Shown here in pieces: positions 36,891 through 45,162 of a stretch of DNA of 64,000 nt (position 1 is its first letter; each line of letters starts with the position of its first letter). A program made the translations under genes and the position numbers. The notes under the pieces are model-generated. The model saw only the letters and a list, made by a program, of their open reading frames with translations. It did not search any database and was not told where the DNA came from. Origin of the DNA: Rhodocyclaceae bacterium (GTDB lineage: Bacteria > Pseudomonadota > Gammaproteobacteria > Burkholderiales > Rhodocyclaceae); the NCBI GenBank assembly GCA_019455325.1, contig JACFMQ010000002.1, positions 331,353 to 395,352 on the forward strand, read 5' to 3'.

Positions 36891-37781
36891 ATGCAATCGA
36901 CGACGCCCGCCCACAGCGCCTCCGGTGCATCCCTACGAGCCATCCTCGGCCTGTTCAAGCTGCGCATCGGTGTCGTCATCACGTTCACCGCGCTCGCCGG
37001 CCTCGCCGTCAGCTCCGGCCCCGGCCTCTCGCCGCTGCAGATGGTCGTCCTGACCTTCTCCGTGCTCGTTTCGTCGGCCGCCGCCGGCGCCTTCAACCAG
37101 TATTACGAGCACGACCTCGACCCGAAGATGGCGCGCACCAGGAACCGCCCCTTCGTCACCGGCCAGATCAAGCACGGCCCGTTCTGGCTCGGCGTCATCG
37201 CCGTGCTCATGGTCGCCTCGGTCGGCGCCGCCTGGCTGGCGCTGAACGCCTGGTCGGCGCTCTACGTCTTCCTCGGCGCCTTCTTCTACGCCATCGTCTA
37301 CACCGTCTGGCTGAAGCGCCGCACCTGGCTGAACATCGTCTTCGGCGGCCTGGCCGGCAGTTGGGCGGTGCTCGCCGGCGCCACGGCGGCCGACCCCGGC
37401 CACGGCGCCGTGCCGCTGGCGCTCGCCTTCGTGCTCTTCCTGTGGACGCCGCCGCACTTCTGGGCGCTGGCCATCGCCTGCAAGGACGACTACGCGGCCG
37501 CCGGCGTGCCCATGCTGCCGGTCGTCGTCGGCAACGAGAAGGCGGCGCGCACCATCTTCTACAGCACGCTGGCGCTGGTCGCCGCGTCGCTGCTGCCGGC
37601 CTTCTACGGGCTGGGCTGGATCTACGTCGCCGCCGCCGTCCTTGGCGGCGGGCTGTTCATCCAGAAGGCCTGGGCGCTGACCCGGTCGCCGGAACGCAAG
37701 GCGGCGCTGTCCTGCTTCCATGCGTCGCTCGTGCAGTTGACGCTGGTGCTCCTGGGCGCGATCATCGACGCCCAGTTCTGA
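36891..37781 (+). CDS. ctaB: Protoheme IX farnesyltransferase
   Basis: 296 residues, UbiA-type with about nine helices. AAGAFNQYYEHDLDPKMART followed by NRPFVTGQ is the N-x-x-x-D-x-x-x-D prenyl-diphosphate motif, and YTVWLKRRTWLNIVFGGLAG and WTPPHFWALAIACKDDYAAA are heme O synthase signatures. It makes heme O, the precursor of heme A. It lies in the heme-copper operon 132 bp after subunit I. Confidence 0.96.
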   Translation: MQSTTPAHSASGASLRAILGLFKLRIGVVITFTALAGLAVSSGPGLSPLQMVVLTFSVLVSSAAAGAFNQYYEHDLDPKMARTRNRPFVTGQIKHGPFWLGVIAVLMVASVGAAWLALNAWSALYVFLGAFFYAIVYTVWLKRRTWLNIVFGGLAGSWAVLAGATAADPGHGAVPLALAFVLFLWTPPHFWALAIACKDDYAAAGVPMLPVVVGNEKAARTIFYSTLALVAASLLPAFYGLGWIYVAAAVLGGGLFIQKAWALTRSPERKAALSCFHASLVQLTLVLLGAIIDAQF

Positions 37782-37796
37782 CCGGATAGCCCGCAC

Positions 37797-38678
37797 GTGA
37801 ATCTCCGTTTCCTCCTCGCCGCCTCGGCGGCGGCCCTCTCCTTTGCGCTGCCGGCGCACGCCGCCGACGAGGCGGCCGACAAGCCGAAGCTGACGGCGCG
37901 GCCGGCGACCTCGCTGAGCCCCGGCCTGACGCTGACGACGCTCGACGAGCAGGCCGCCTTCGAGAGGTCGCAGGCGGTCATCGGCCAGCCGGTGCAGAAC
38001 TTCGTGCTGCTCGACCGCGAGGGCCGGCCGGTCGAGCTGTCGCGCTACAAGGGCAAGCCGCTCCTCGTCAGCTTCGTCTACACCGCCTGCTTCCAGGTCT
38101 GCCCGACGACCACGCGCAACCTGCAGAAGGCCGTCCAGGAGACGGTCAGCGTCATGGGCGCGGACCGCTTCAACATCGTCACCATCGGCTTCAACCAGCC
38201 CTTCGACTCGCCGCAGGCGATGAAGGACTTTGCCAAGCGCTACGGCCTGAGCCTGCCCAACTGGGAGTTCCTCAGCCCGGCGACGGCGATCGTCGGCGAC
38301 GTGACCGGCAACTTCGGCTTCAGCTTCGTGGCGACGCCGGCCGGCTTCGACCACCTGAACCAGATCTCGCTGGTCGACGCCGACGGGAAGATCGTCCGCC
38401 AGGTCTACGGCGAGAAGTTCACGCCCAAGGATCTCGCCGAGCCGCTCAAGCGGCTCATCGCCAACTCGGCGATTCCGCCCGAGACGAACACGGTCAAGGA
38501 GCTGATGGAGCGCGTGCGCATCCTCTGCTCGGTCTACGACCCGGTCGCCGGCCGCTACCGCACCGACTACTCGATCTACATGATGATCGCCGGCTTCATC
38601 ACCTTCGTCGGCTTCACCATCTACCTGTCGTTCAACATGTGGCGCAGCCGCCGCCGCACGACGCCGCCCGCCGCCTGA
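37797..38678 (+). CDS. SCO/SenC family protein, periplasmic with C-terminal membrane anchor
   Basis: 293 residues from GTG 37797. Signal peptide to ALPAHAADE, thioredoxin fold with the C-x-x-x-C motif in FVYTACFQVCPTTTRN, and a His in GFDHLNQISLVD. A C-terminal helix (YMMIAGFITFVGFTIYLSF) anchors it, unlike the lipoprotein SCO at 30422. It has an additional Cys region RVRILCSVYDPVAGRYR before the helix. It probably matures the CuA site of the operon's subunit II. Confidence 0.9.
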   Translation: MNLRFLLAASAAALSFALPAHAADEAADKPKLTARPATSLSPGLTLTTLDEQAAFERSQAVIGQPVQNFVLLDREGRPVELSRYKGKPLLVSFVYTACFQVCPTTTRNLQKAVQETVSVMGADRFNIVTIGFNQPFDSPQAMKDFAKRYGLSLPNWEFLSPATAIVGDVTGNFGFSFVATPAGFDHLNQISLVDADGKIVRQVYGEKFTPKDLAEPLKRLIANSAIPPETNTVKELMERVRILCSVYDPVAGRYRTDYSIYMMIAGFITFVGFTIYLSFNMWRSRRRTTPPAA

Positions 38679-38707
38679 CCCCTCCGCCGGCGCGAATTCG
38701 CCCGGAA

Positions 38708-38721
38708 TTGATGCGTGTCAA
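38708..38721. promoter_or_regulatory. FNR/DNR-type site upstream of the cytochrome b fusion genes
   Basis: TTGATGCGTGTCAA matches TTGAT-N4-ATCAA with one change. It is centred about 85 bp before the GTG start at 38800, followed by an AT-rich stretch suited to a promoter. Confidence 0.8.
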
Positions 38722-38799
38722 GTCGTCTTGACGCGGCGGACAATATCATTATCTGCTAATAAATCACCATTATCAGTACGGATATTCCGCGGACTCCCC

Positions 38800-40371
38800 G
38801 TGACCTTCGAAGCCCACTGCCGCCGACTCGTCCGGGCGCCGTTCCAGCGGTGCGAGGAGGCGTTCGACCGGGTTTTCGGGGGCCGCCACAACCCGCTGCG
38901 CCACCTCGGCGCGCTCGGCCTGTTCTTCCTCTGGATCATCGTCGGCAGCGGCCTCTACCTGTACATCGTCCTCGACACCGGCGTCGATCAGGTCTATTCG
39001 TCGATCGGCCAGATCACCGAGGAGGAATGGTACTTCGGCGGCATCCTGCGCAGCCTGCACCGCTACGCCTCCGACGGCTTCATGCTGGCGATGGGCCTGC
39101 ACCTCGTCCGCGAGTTCGCCTACGGCCGCTACACCGGCTTCCGCTTCTATTCCTGGATCACCGGCGTGCCGCTGATCTGGCTGGCCTTCGTCAGCGGCAT
39201 CGGCGGCTACTGGATCGTCTGGGACCAGTTGGCGCAGTTCTCGGCGGTGGCGACCACCGAGCTGCTCGACTGGCTGCCGATCTTCAGCGAGCCGGCGGCG
39301 CGCAACTTTCTCGCGCCGGATTCGATCAACGACCGCTTCTTCACGCTGCTGGTGTTCATCCACCTCGGCGTGCCGATCCTGCTGCTCGCCGCGCTGTGGG
39401 CGCACGTGCACCGCATCGCGCACGTCGACCACCTGCCGTCGGGCCGGCTGATGCGCGGCACGGCGGCGACGCTGCTGGTCCTCGCGCTGATCAAGCCGGC
39501 GCTCAGCGACGCGCCGGCGAACCTGGCGACGGTGCCGGCGGAGACGCGCCTCGACTGGTTCATCCTCTTCATCCACCCGCTCACCGACCTGAGTTCGCCG
39601 GCCGTCGTCTGGACCGCGCTCTTCGGCCTGACCGCGCTGCTCTGCGCGCTGCCCTTCCTCGGCCGGCGGCAGCCGGCGCCGGTCGCCGTCGTCGACCCGG
39701 CGAACTGCAACGGCTGCACGCGCTGCCAGGTCGACTGCCCGTACGCGGCGATCACCATGGCCTCGCACCCGACCCGCCCGGGCTACCAGGTCGCCGTCGT
39801 CGACGAGGCGCTGTGCGCGAGCTGCGGCATCTGCGCCGGCTCCTGCCCGTCGTCCACGCCCTTCCGCAGCCAGGAGCGGCTGATCACCGGCATCGACATG
39901 CCGCAGTTGCCGGTCGATGCGCTGCGCGCCGAGCTGGAGGCGAAGGTCGCCGCGCTCGCCGGCGAGGCGCGCGTCGTCGTCTTCGGCTGCGCCCACGGCG
40001 CCCGCGCCGAGGCGCTGGCCGCCCCTGATACGGCGGTGGTCACGCTGATGTGTGCCGGCATGCTGCCGCCTTCTTTCGTAGAATACGCGTTGCGCACGGG
40101 CGCTCACGGCGTGATGGTCGCGAGCTGCCGGCACGGCGGCTGCGAATACCGCCTCGGCGAGCGCTGGACGCTGGAGCGGCTGAGCCGCCAGCGCGAACCC
40201 CAGTTGCGCGGCCGGATTCCCGCCGAGCGCCTCGCCGCCGTCTTCGTTTCCGCCAACGACGACCCGGCCCTGGCCGCCGCCCTCGACGATTTCAAGGACA
40301 GGCTGCGCCGCCTCCCGGCGGCCGGCGAACCGCTTCAACCCTATCTTCGGAGAACCGCCCACCATGCTTAA
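38800..40371 (+). CDS. Cytochrome b / 2x[4Fe-4S] ferredoxin / MvhD-like fusion
   Basis: 523 residues from GTG 38800; the frame is open further upstream but only through the promoter region. Part 1 (about 1-290) is a cytochrome b/b6-type membrane domain with heme ligands H87/H101 and H188/H202, each pair 14 apart. Part 2 has two ferredoxin motifs, CNGCTRCQVDCP from C303 and CASCGICAGSCP from C339. Part 3 (about 388-470) resembles MvhD, the iron-sulfur subunit linking hydrogenase and heterodisulfide reductase (VVVFGCAHGARAEAL, VTLMCAGMLPPSFVEYAL, HGVMVASCRHGGCEYRLGER). The order suggests electron transfer between cytoplasmic iron-sulfur carriers and membrane quinone. Direction and partner are unknown. 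It has its own DNR-like site and overlaps the next gene by eight bases. Confidence 0.88.
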   Translation: MTFEAHCRRLVRAPFQRCEEAFDRVFGGRHNPLRHLGALGLFFLWIIVGSGLYLYIVLDTGVDQVYSSIGQITEEEWYFGGILRSLHRYASDGFMLAMGLHLVREFAYGRYTGFRFYSWITGVPLIWLAFVSGIGGYWIVWDQLAQFSAVATTELLDWLPIFSEPAARNFLAPDSINDRFFTLLVFIHLGVPILLLAALWAHVHRIAHVDHLPSGRLMRGTAATLLVLALIKPALSDAPANLATVPAETRLDWFILFIHPLTDLSSPAVVWTALFGLTALLCALPFLGRRQPAPVAVVDPANCNGCTRCQVDCPYAAITMASHPTRPGYQVAVVDEALCASCGICAGSCPSSTPFRSQERLITGIDMPQLPVDALRAELEAKVAALAGEARVVVFGCAHGARAEALAAPDTAVVTLMCAGMLPPSFVEYALRTGAHGVMVASCRHGGCEYRLGERWTLERLSRQREPQLRGRIPAERLAAVFVSANDDPALAAALDDFKDRLRRLPAAGEPLQPYLRRTAHHA

Positions 40372-40864
40372 ACCCGCCGCCGCCATTGCCGGCCAGGTCG
40401 TCCTCTACGGCGCCTTCGCCGCCTTCATCGGCTATTTCGCCACCGATCCGGTGTATCGGCAGATTCCGGACGACGTCGCCGTGCTCAAGGTCTCGTTCAG
40501 CCATCTCGGCGACCGCGAGTGCCGCAAGCGCACGCCGGAGGAGCTGGCCAAGCTGCCGCCGAACATGCGCGCGCCGCTGGACTGCCCGCGCGAGCGCTCG
40601 GACATCAATTTCGAACTCGACATCGACGGCCAGACCGTCGTCAAGCACGTGCTGCACCCGACCGGCCTCTACAAGGACGGCATCTCGACGATGTACCGGC
40701 GCCTCGAAATCCCGGCCGGCACGCACACGTTCACGGCGCGCATGCAGGACAACCTGAAGCTGGAGGGATGGCGCTTCGTCAAGGAAGAGACGGTCGAGCT
40801 GAAGCCGGCGCAGGCCATGGTCATCGACTTCCACCCCGACAAGGGCGGCCTCTTCTTCCAGTAA
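40364..40864 (+). CDS. Unknown membrane-anchored protein between the cytochrome b fusions
   Basis: 166 residues from ATG 40364, with GGAGAA upstream. One N-terminal helix (AIAGQVVLYGAFAAFIGYFA) would anchor it, leaving a periplasmic beta-rich domain (INFELDIDGQTVVKHVLHPT, IPAGTHTFTARMQDNL). Two Cys (GDRECRKRT and LDCPRERSD) could form a disulfide. I do not recognise the family. Its position between two cytochrome b genes, overlapping the first, makes it a likely subunit or assembly factor. Confidence 0.75.
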   Translation: MLKPAAAIAGQVVLYGAFAAFIGYFATDPVYRQIPDDVAVLKVSFSHLGDRECRKRTPEELAKLPPNMRAPLDCPRERSDINFELDIDGQTVVKHVLHPTGLYKDGISTMYRRLEIPAGTHTFTARMQDNLKLEGWRFVKEETVELKPAQAMVIDFHPDKGGLFFQ

Positions 40865-40918
40865 GCCCCCGCACAAACAAAATAATCAGCCCTCACTCAC
40901 ACTCGAGCGGACAAGAAA

Positions 40919-42835
40919 ATGGTCAAGTTACTGCAATCCCTCCTGCGCTGGTGCTTCATGCGCGTCGAGAACGTGTTCAACCTCGCCTTCGGCGACAAGC
41001 TGAACCCCTTCTACCACCTCGGCACCATCACCTTCTGGCAGTTCTGGCTGCTGGTCGGCACCGGCTTCTACCTGTACATCTTCACCGACACCGGCGTGCA
41101 CGACGCCTTCGAGTCGGTCGAGGCGATCACCCACGACCAGTGGTGGGCCGGCGGCATCATGCGCTCGATCCACCGCTACGCGACGGACGGCATGATCCTG
41201 ACGATGTTCCTGCACCTGATCCGCCACTTCGCCTACGACCGCTACCGCGGCTTCCGGGCGTTCTCGTGGATCACCGGCGTCGTCCTGCTGATCCTCGTCT
41301 ACGTCGCCGGCATCAACGGCTTCATGCTGGTCTGGGACAAGCTGGCGCAGTTCGTGGTCATCGCCGTCGCCGAATGGTTCGACGTGCTGCCGATGTTCAA
41401 CGGCTCGGTCATCCGCAACTTCCTCTACGAAGGCAGCGTCAACAGCCGGCTGTTCACCCTGCTCGCCTTCTTCCACATCGGCGCGCCGCTGATCGTCGTC
41501 TTCATCATGTGGGTGCACGTGCAGCGCGTGCCGCGCGCGCACATCAACCCGCCGGTCCCGATCCGCTACGCGGTGACGCTGATGTTCGTCGCGCTGTCGC
41601 TGGTCAAGCCGATCCTCAGCCAGGGCGGCGAGGCCGACTTCTCGGTGGTGCCGACCAACATCGGCTTCGACTGGATCGAGCTGGGCGTGCTGGCGCTGGT
41701 CTACGTGATGAATCCGATGCACCTGTGGTACCTGGTCGTCGGCGCCGGCGTGCTCTTCGTGCTCGTGCCCTGGCTGCCGCCGAAGCGCCTGGGCGGCGCC
41801 AAGTCGGAGGCGGCGATCACCTTCCACCCGGCCAACCGCGCGGTCAAGCAGCGCTTCGACGAGACCATCCTCGACGCCGGCCTGCGCCAGGACGTGAACC
41901 TGCCGTACGAATGCCGCAACGGCGGCTGCGGCGTCTGCAAGTGCACGGTGCTCGCCGGTAAGGTCGACCCCGGCCTCTACCAGCCGAACGCGCTGTCGCC
42001 GGAAGAGCTCGCCCAGGGCAAGGTGCTCGCCTGCTGCGCCACCGCGCTCGAGGACTGCGAGATCGAGTACGACGCCAGCGCCGTGCGCACCAACATCAAG
42101 GAATACACCGCCAAGGTGGTCGAGCTGAAGAAGCTGACGCACGACGTGATGGGCGTCACCATGAAGCTGCCGGGCACCGACCGCATCCAGTTCAAGGCTG
42201 GCCAGTACATCAACGTCATCCTGGAAGACGGCCAGCGCCGCGCCTTCTCGTTCGCCAATCCGCCGCACTACGGCGACATCATCGAACTGCAGATCCGCCT
42301 GATGCCGGGCGGCAGGTTCACGACGCACGTCTTCGAAGGCATGAAGGTCGGCGACGAGATCCGCTTCGAAGGGCCGATCGGCGATTTCTCGCTGCGCGAA
42401 TCCGAGCGGCCGATCGTCTTCGTCGCCGGCGCCACCGGCTTCGCGCCGGTGAAGAGCATGGTCGAGGACGCCTTCCGCCGCGGCATCAAGCGCCAGATCC
42501 ACCTCTACTGGGGCGTCAAGCAACTGCGGGATCTCTACCTGCCGGAGCTGCCGCAGCAGTGGGCGAAGGAGCACCCGAACTTCCACTTCATCCCGGTGAT
42601 CTCCGAGCCCGTGCCGGAGGACAACTGGACCGGCCGCACCGGCCTGGTGCACGAGGCGATCCTCACCGACTTCCCCGAGCTGAAGGGCCACGAGATCTAC
42701 GCCTGCGGCTCGGTGCGCATGGTCGAGGCGATCTTCCCCTTCCTCAAGGCGCACGGCGCCGAGGACGGCCAGTGCTTCTCCGACGCCTTCACGCTGTCGG
42801 CGCGCTCGATGGCCTACCAGCCGCCGGCGAAGTAA
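40919..42835 (+). CDS. Cytochrome b / 2Fe-2S ferredoxin / FAD-NAD(P) reductase fusion
   Basis: 638 residues. Residues about 1-290 are a cytochrome b/b6-type domain with H85/H99 and H186/H200. A plant-type 2Fe-2S domain follows with C332, C337 and C340 in CRNGGCGVCKC and a fourth Cys in LACC. The C-terminal 250 residues are a ferredoxin-reductase module: FAD motif RRAFSFANPP, GPIGDFSLRE, NAD motif FVAGATGFAPVKSM and CGSVRMVEAIFPFL. The protein could pass electrons from NAD(P)H through FAD and 2Fe-2S to the b hemes and quinone, or the reverse. I recall a similar cytochrome b/b6-flavin/NAD fusion noted in the Candidatus Accumulibacter genome; I could not check this. It closes the operon before a terminator. 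Confidence 0.92.
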   Translation: MVKLLQSLLRWCFMRVENVFNLAFGDKLNPFYHLGTITFWQFWLLVGTGFYLYIFTDTGVHDAFESVEAITHDQWWAGGIMRSIHRYATDGMILTMFLHLIRHFAYDRYRGFRAFSWITGVVLLILVYVAGINGFMLVWDKLAQFVVIAVAEWFDVLPMFNGSVIRNFLYEGSVNSRLFTLLAFFHIGAPLIVVFIMWVHVQRVPRAHINPPVPIRYAVTLMFVALSLVKPILSQGGEADFSVVPTNIGFDWIELGVLALVYVMNPMHLWYLVVGAGVLFVLVPWLPPKRLGGAKSEAAITFHPANRAVKQRFDETILDAGLRQDVNLPYECRNGGCGVCKCTVLAGKVDPGLYQPNALSPEELAQGKVLACCATALEDCEIEYDASAVRTNIKEYTAKVVELKKLTHDVMGVTMKLPGTDRIQFKAGQYINVILEDGQRRAFSFANPPHYGDIIELQIRLMPGGRFTTHVFEGMKVGDEIRFEGPIGDFSLRESERPIVFVAGATGFAPVKSMVEDAFRRGIKRQIHLYWGVKQLRDLYLPELPQQWAKEHPNFHFIPVISEPVPEDNWTGRTGLVHEAILTDFPELKGHEIYACGSVRMVEAIFPFLKAHGAEDGQCFSDAFTLSARSMAYQPPAK

Positions 42836-42872
42836 GGACGCCCCTGCGCCCGGAGCACGGGCGACGAAAAGG

Positions 42873-42902
42873 CCGCCGCAGTCTTCTGCGGCGGTTTTTT
42901 TT
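42873..42902 (+). terminator. Rho-independent terminator after the cytochrome b fusion operon
   Basis: Perfect stem CCGCCGCAG/CTGCGGCGG with loop TCTT, followed by eight T residues, about 40 bp past the stop codon. Confidence 0.93.
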
Positions 42903-43022
42903 CGTCATCCGCGACCATGACGTTCATGTGACCGCTCTGCTTCCGAACGTGGGCCATCCCTGCCGCCGGATACAGTTATCATAGGGTTTCATTTCGCATC
43001 CTTATGGAAGGGAACCCAACCC

Positions 43023-44483
43023 ATGAACATGCACGCACTCTGGGGCTCGCTGCAAAATACCCTGGGCGGCCAGATTCCCCATCTGCTCGGGGCACTGGCC
43101 ATTTTCGTCATCGGCTGGATCGTCGCCGTCACGCTGCGCGCCGGCGTTCGCCACGGTCTGTCCCGGATCGGCCTGGGCCAGCGCTTCCACAGCCTGACCG
43201 GCCACCGGATCGACCTCGAAGGCATCTTTTCCGTCGCCGTCTTCTGGGTCGTCCTCCTGCTGACCCTGATCGCCGTCTTCAACTCGCTCGATCTGGCCGT
43301 CGTTTCGGCGCCCTTCGCTGCGCTGACCACGGAAATCTTCGAATACGCGCCGCGCCTGTTCAGCGCCCTGGTTCTCGCGCTGATCGCCTGGCTGCTCGCC
43401 AGCATCGTGCGCACGCTGGTCGTCAAGGGGCTGGGCAAGACCACGCTCGACGAAACCCTGGCCGAGCACGCCCAGATGCCGCCCATCGCCGACAGCCTGG
43501 CGCAGGCGCTCTTCTGGCTGGTCGTGCTGCTCTTCGTGCCGGCCATCCTCGGCGCGCTGCACATGGAAGGTCTGCTCGACCCGCTGCGCAACATGGTCGC
43601 CAGGGTGCTCGACATGCTGCCCGACGCCTTCGCCGCGCTCATCATCGGCGGCATCGGCTGGATCGTCGCCACCGTGCTGAAAAACATCGTCACCAACCTG
43701 ACGCGCACGGCCGGCCTCGACAAATTCGGCGAACGCGCCGGCCTCGGCGAATCGACGCAGTTGTCGCGCATCGTCGGTCTGGTGGTATTCCTGGTGGTGT
43801 TCCTGCCCTCGCTGATCTCGGCGCTCGACGCGCTCAGGATCGAAGCCATCTCGCGGCCGGCCACCGACATGCTGTCGATGATGATGACGGCGGTGCCCAA
43901 CCTCATCGCCGCCGCGCTGATCCTGACCGTCACCTGGCTGGTCGCCAGCTTCGCCAGCAAGCTCCTCGCCAGCCTGCTCGCCGCCATCGGCTTCGATACC
44001 CTGCCGGCCCGCGTCAACCTGGCCCACGCCTTCGAGAAAACGCCCGCCTCGGCCTTTGCCGGCCGCGTCGCGCTCTTCTTCGCCATGCTCTTCGCCACCG
44101 TCGAAGCCGCCGCACAGCTCGGTTTCGATCAGGTCAGCGACATCGTCGCCGCCTTCATCCATTTCGGCGGCGACATCCTGCTCGGCGGCGTCATCCTGGT
44201 CGTCGGCTTCTGGCTGGCCAACGTCGCCGCCACCGCCATCGACCGGGCCAGCGGCGCCGGCAGCACGGGGCTGGCCCGCATCGCCCGCGTCGCCATCCTT
44301 GCGCTGGTCATCGCCATGGGCCTGCGCGCCATGGGCATCGCCGACGACATCGTCAACCTCGCCTTCGGCCTGACGCTCGGCGCCGTCGCCGTCGCCATCG
44401 CGCTGTCCTTCGGCCTGGGCGGCCGCGAAGCGGCCGGCAAGCTGATGGAACACTGGCTCTCGAAGCTGCGCCGCGACGACTGA
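43023..44483 (+). CDS. Multi-helix mechanosensitive channel-like protein (CmpX type)
   Basis: 486 residues with about 10-11 hydrophobic helices and repeated segments of the form LVVGFWLANVAATAIDRASG, GGIGWIVATVLKNIVTNLTR and GWIVAVTLRAGVRHGLSRIG. These are the conserved TM-helix repeats of CmpX-like proteins. The C-terminus LAFGLTLGAVAVAIALSFGLGGREAAGKL resembles the MscS pore helix, but no MscS beta domain follows. Role as an ion channel or membrane-stress protein is inferred. TATCAT and GAAGGGAA precede the start. Confidence 0.85.
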   Translation: MNMHALWGSLQNTLGGQIPHLLGALAIFVIGWIVAVTLRAGVRHGLSRIGLGQRFHSLTGHRIDLEGIFSVAVFWVVLLLTLIAVFNSLDLAVVSAPFAALTTEIFEYAPRLFSALVLALIAWLLASIVRTLVVKGLGKTTLDETLAEHAQMPPIADSLAQALFWLVVLLFVPAILGALHMEGLLDPLRNMVARVLDMLPDAFAALIIGGIGWIVATVLKNIVTNLTRTAGLDKFGERAGLGESTQLSRIVGLVVFLVVFLPSLISALDALRIEAISRPATDMLSMMMTAVPNLIAAALILTVTWLVASFASKLLASLLAAIGFDTLPARVNLAHAFEKTPASAFAGRVALFFAMLFATVEAAAQLGFDQVSDIVAAFIHFGGDILLGGVILVVGFWLANVAATAIDRASGAGSTGLARIARVAILALVIAMGLRAMGIADDIVNLAFGLTLGAVAVAIALSFGLGGREAAGKLMEHWLSKLRRDD

Positions 44484-44505
44484 GCATCGCGCCCGACGCC
44501 GCACG

Positions 44506-44541
44506 AAAAAGCCCGCAGCCTTCACGGCTGCGGGCTTTTTT
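44506..44541. terminator. Bidirectional rho-independent terminator
   Basis: A-run, stem GCCCGCAGCC/GGCTGCGGGC with loop TTCAC, and T-run lie between convergent genes ending at 44483 and 44575, so it can serve both strands. Confidence 0.93.
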
Positions 44542-44574
44542 CTGGCTGCGAGCACCCGCGCGCGGCGGGTGCGC

Positions 44575-45162
44575 TCAACGTTCGACGAGCTGCGTCAGCA
44601 AGGGATCGAGTTCGCCTTCCTTGAGCCCGCCGTAGAGCGACAGGACGACCTTGCCGCCGCGGTCGAGGACCACGGTGTAGGGCATGCCGCGCACCGTCAG
44701 GCCGGGATTCTCGCTCGGCCGGGTGACGCCGACGAGCAGCGGATAGGCGACCGGCGTCTTCTTGACGAAGGCGCGCATCTTGTCGACCTCGTCCATGCCG
44801 ATGCCGACGAACTGCACGCCCTTGGCGCCGAACTGCGCCTGCAGGCGGGAGAACATCGGCATCTCCTCGATGCACGGCGGGCACCAGGTCGCCCAGTAGT
44901 TGATGACCCGCACCTTGCCGTCCCACTGCGCGAACGGCTGCGGATTGCCGTCGAGGTCCGGCAGCGTCACCTTGAGCAGGGCCTCGATGTTCGCCTGCGC
45001 GGTCTCCGTCGTCACCTGGCGCGAGACGCGCGCCTGCTGCGCCAGCTCCTCCTGCGACGGCATCCGGCTCTGCTCGTACAGCCGGTAGCCGAGGAAACCG
45101 ACCGTGACCAGCGTCAGCACGCTGGTCACTCCGAGCAGCGTGACCGCCCTTTTCTCGTTCAT
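44575..45162 (-). CDS. TlpA/ResA-like membrane-anchored thioredoxin
   Basis: 195 residues from ATG 45162. An N-terminal helix (VTLLGVTSVLTLVTVGFLGY) anchors a periplasmic thioredoxin domain with INYWATWCPPCIEEMPMFSR (C-P-P-C) and TVRGMPYTVVLDRGGKV (cis-Pro). Such proteins reduce Cys pairs of CuA sites or cytochrome c apoproteins. It overlaps the upstream heme-copper-like gene by four bases (ATGA), so it probably serves maturation of that protein. Confidence 0.9.
   Translation of the reverse strand: MNEKRAVTLLGVTSVLTLVTVGFLGYRLYEQSRMPSQEELAQQARVSRQVTTETAQANIEALLKVTLPDLDGNPQPFAQWDGKVRVINYWATWCPPCIEEMPMFSRLQAQFGAKGVQFVGIGMDEVDKMRAFVKKTPVAYPLLVGVTRPSENPGLTVRGMPYTVVLDRGGKVVLSLYGGLKEGELDPLLTQLVER

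Noticed and set aside
38728..38799. TTG start 24 codons upstream for the first cytochrome b fusion
   Set aside because: This stretch is AT-rich promoter-like sequence just after a DNR-type site and gives a non-conserved-looking leader; GTG 38800 is preferred.
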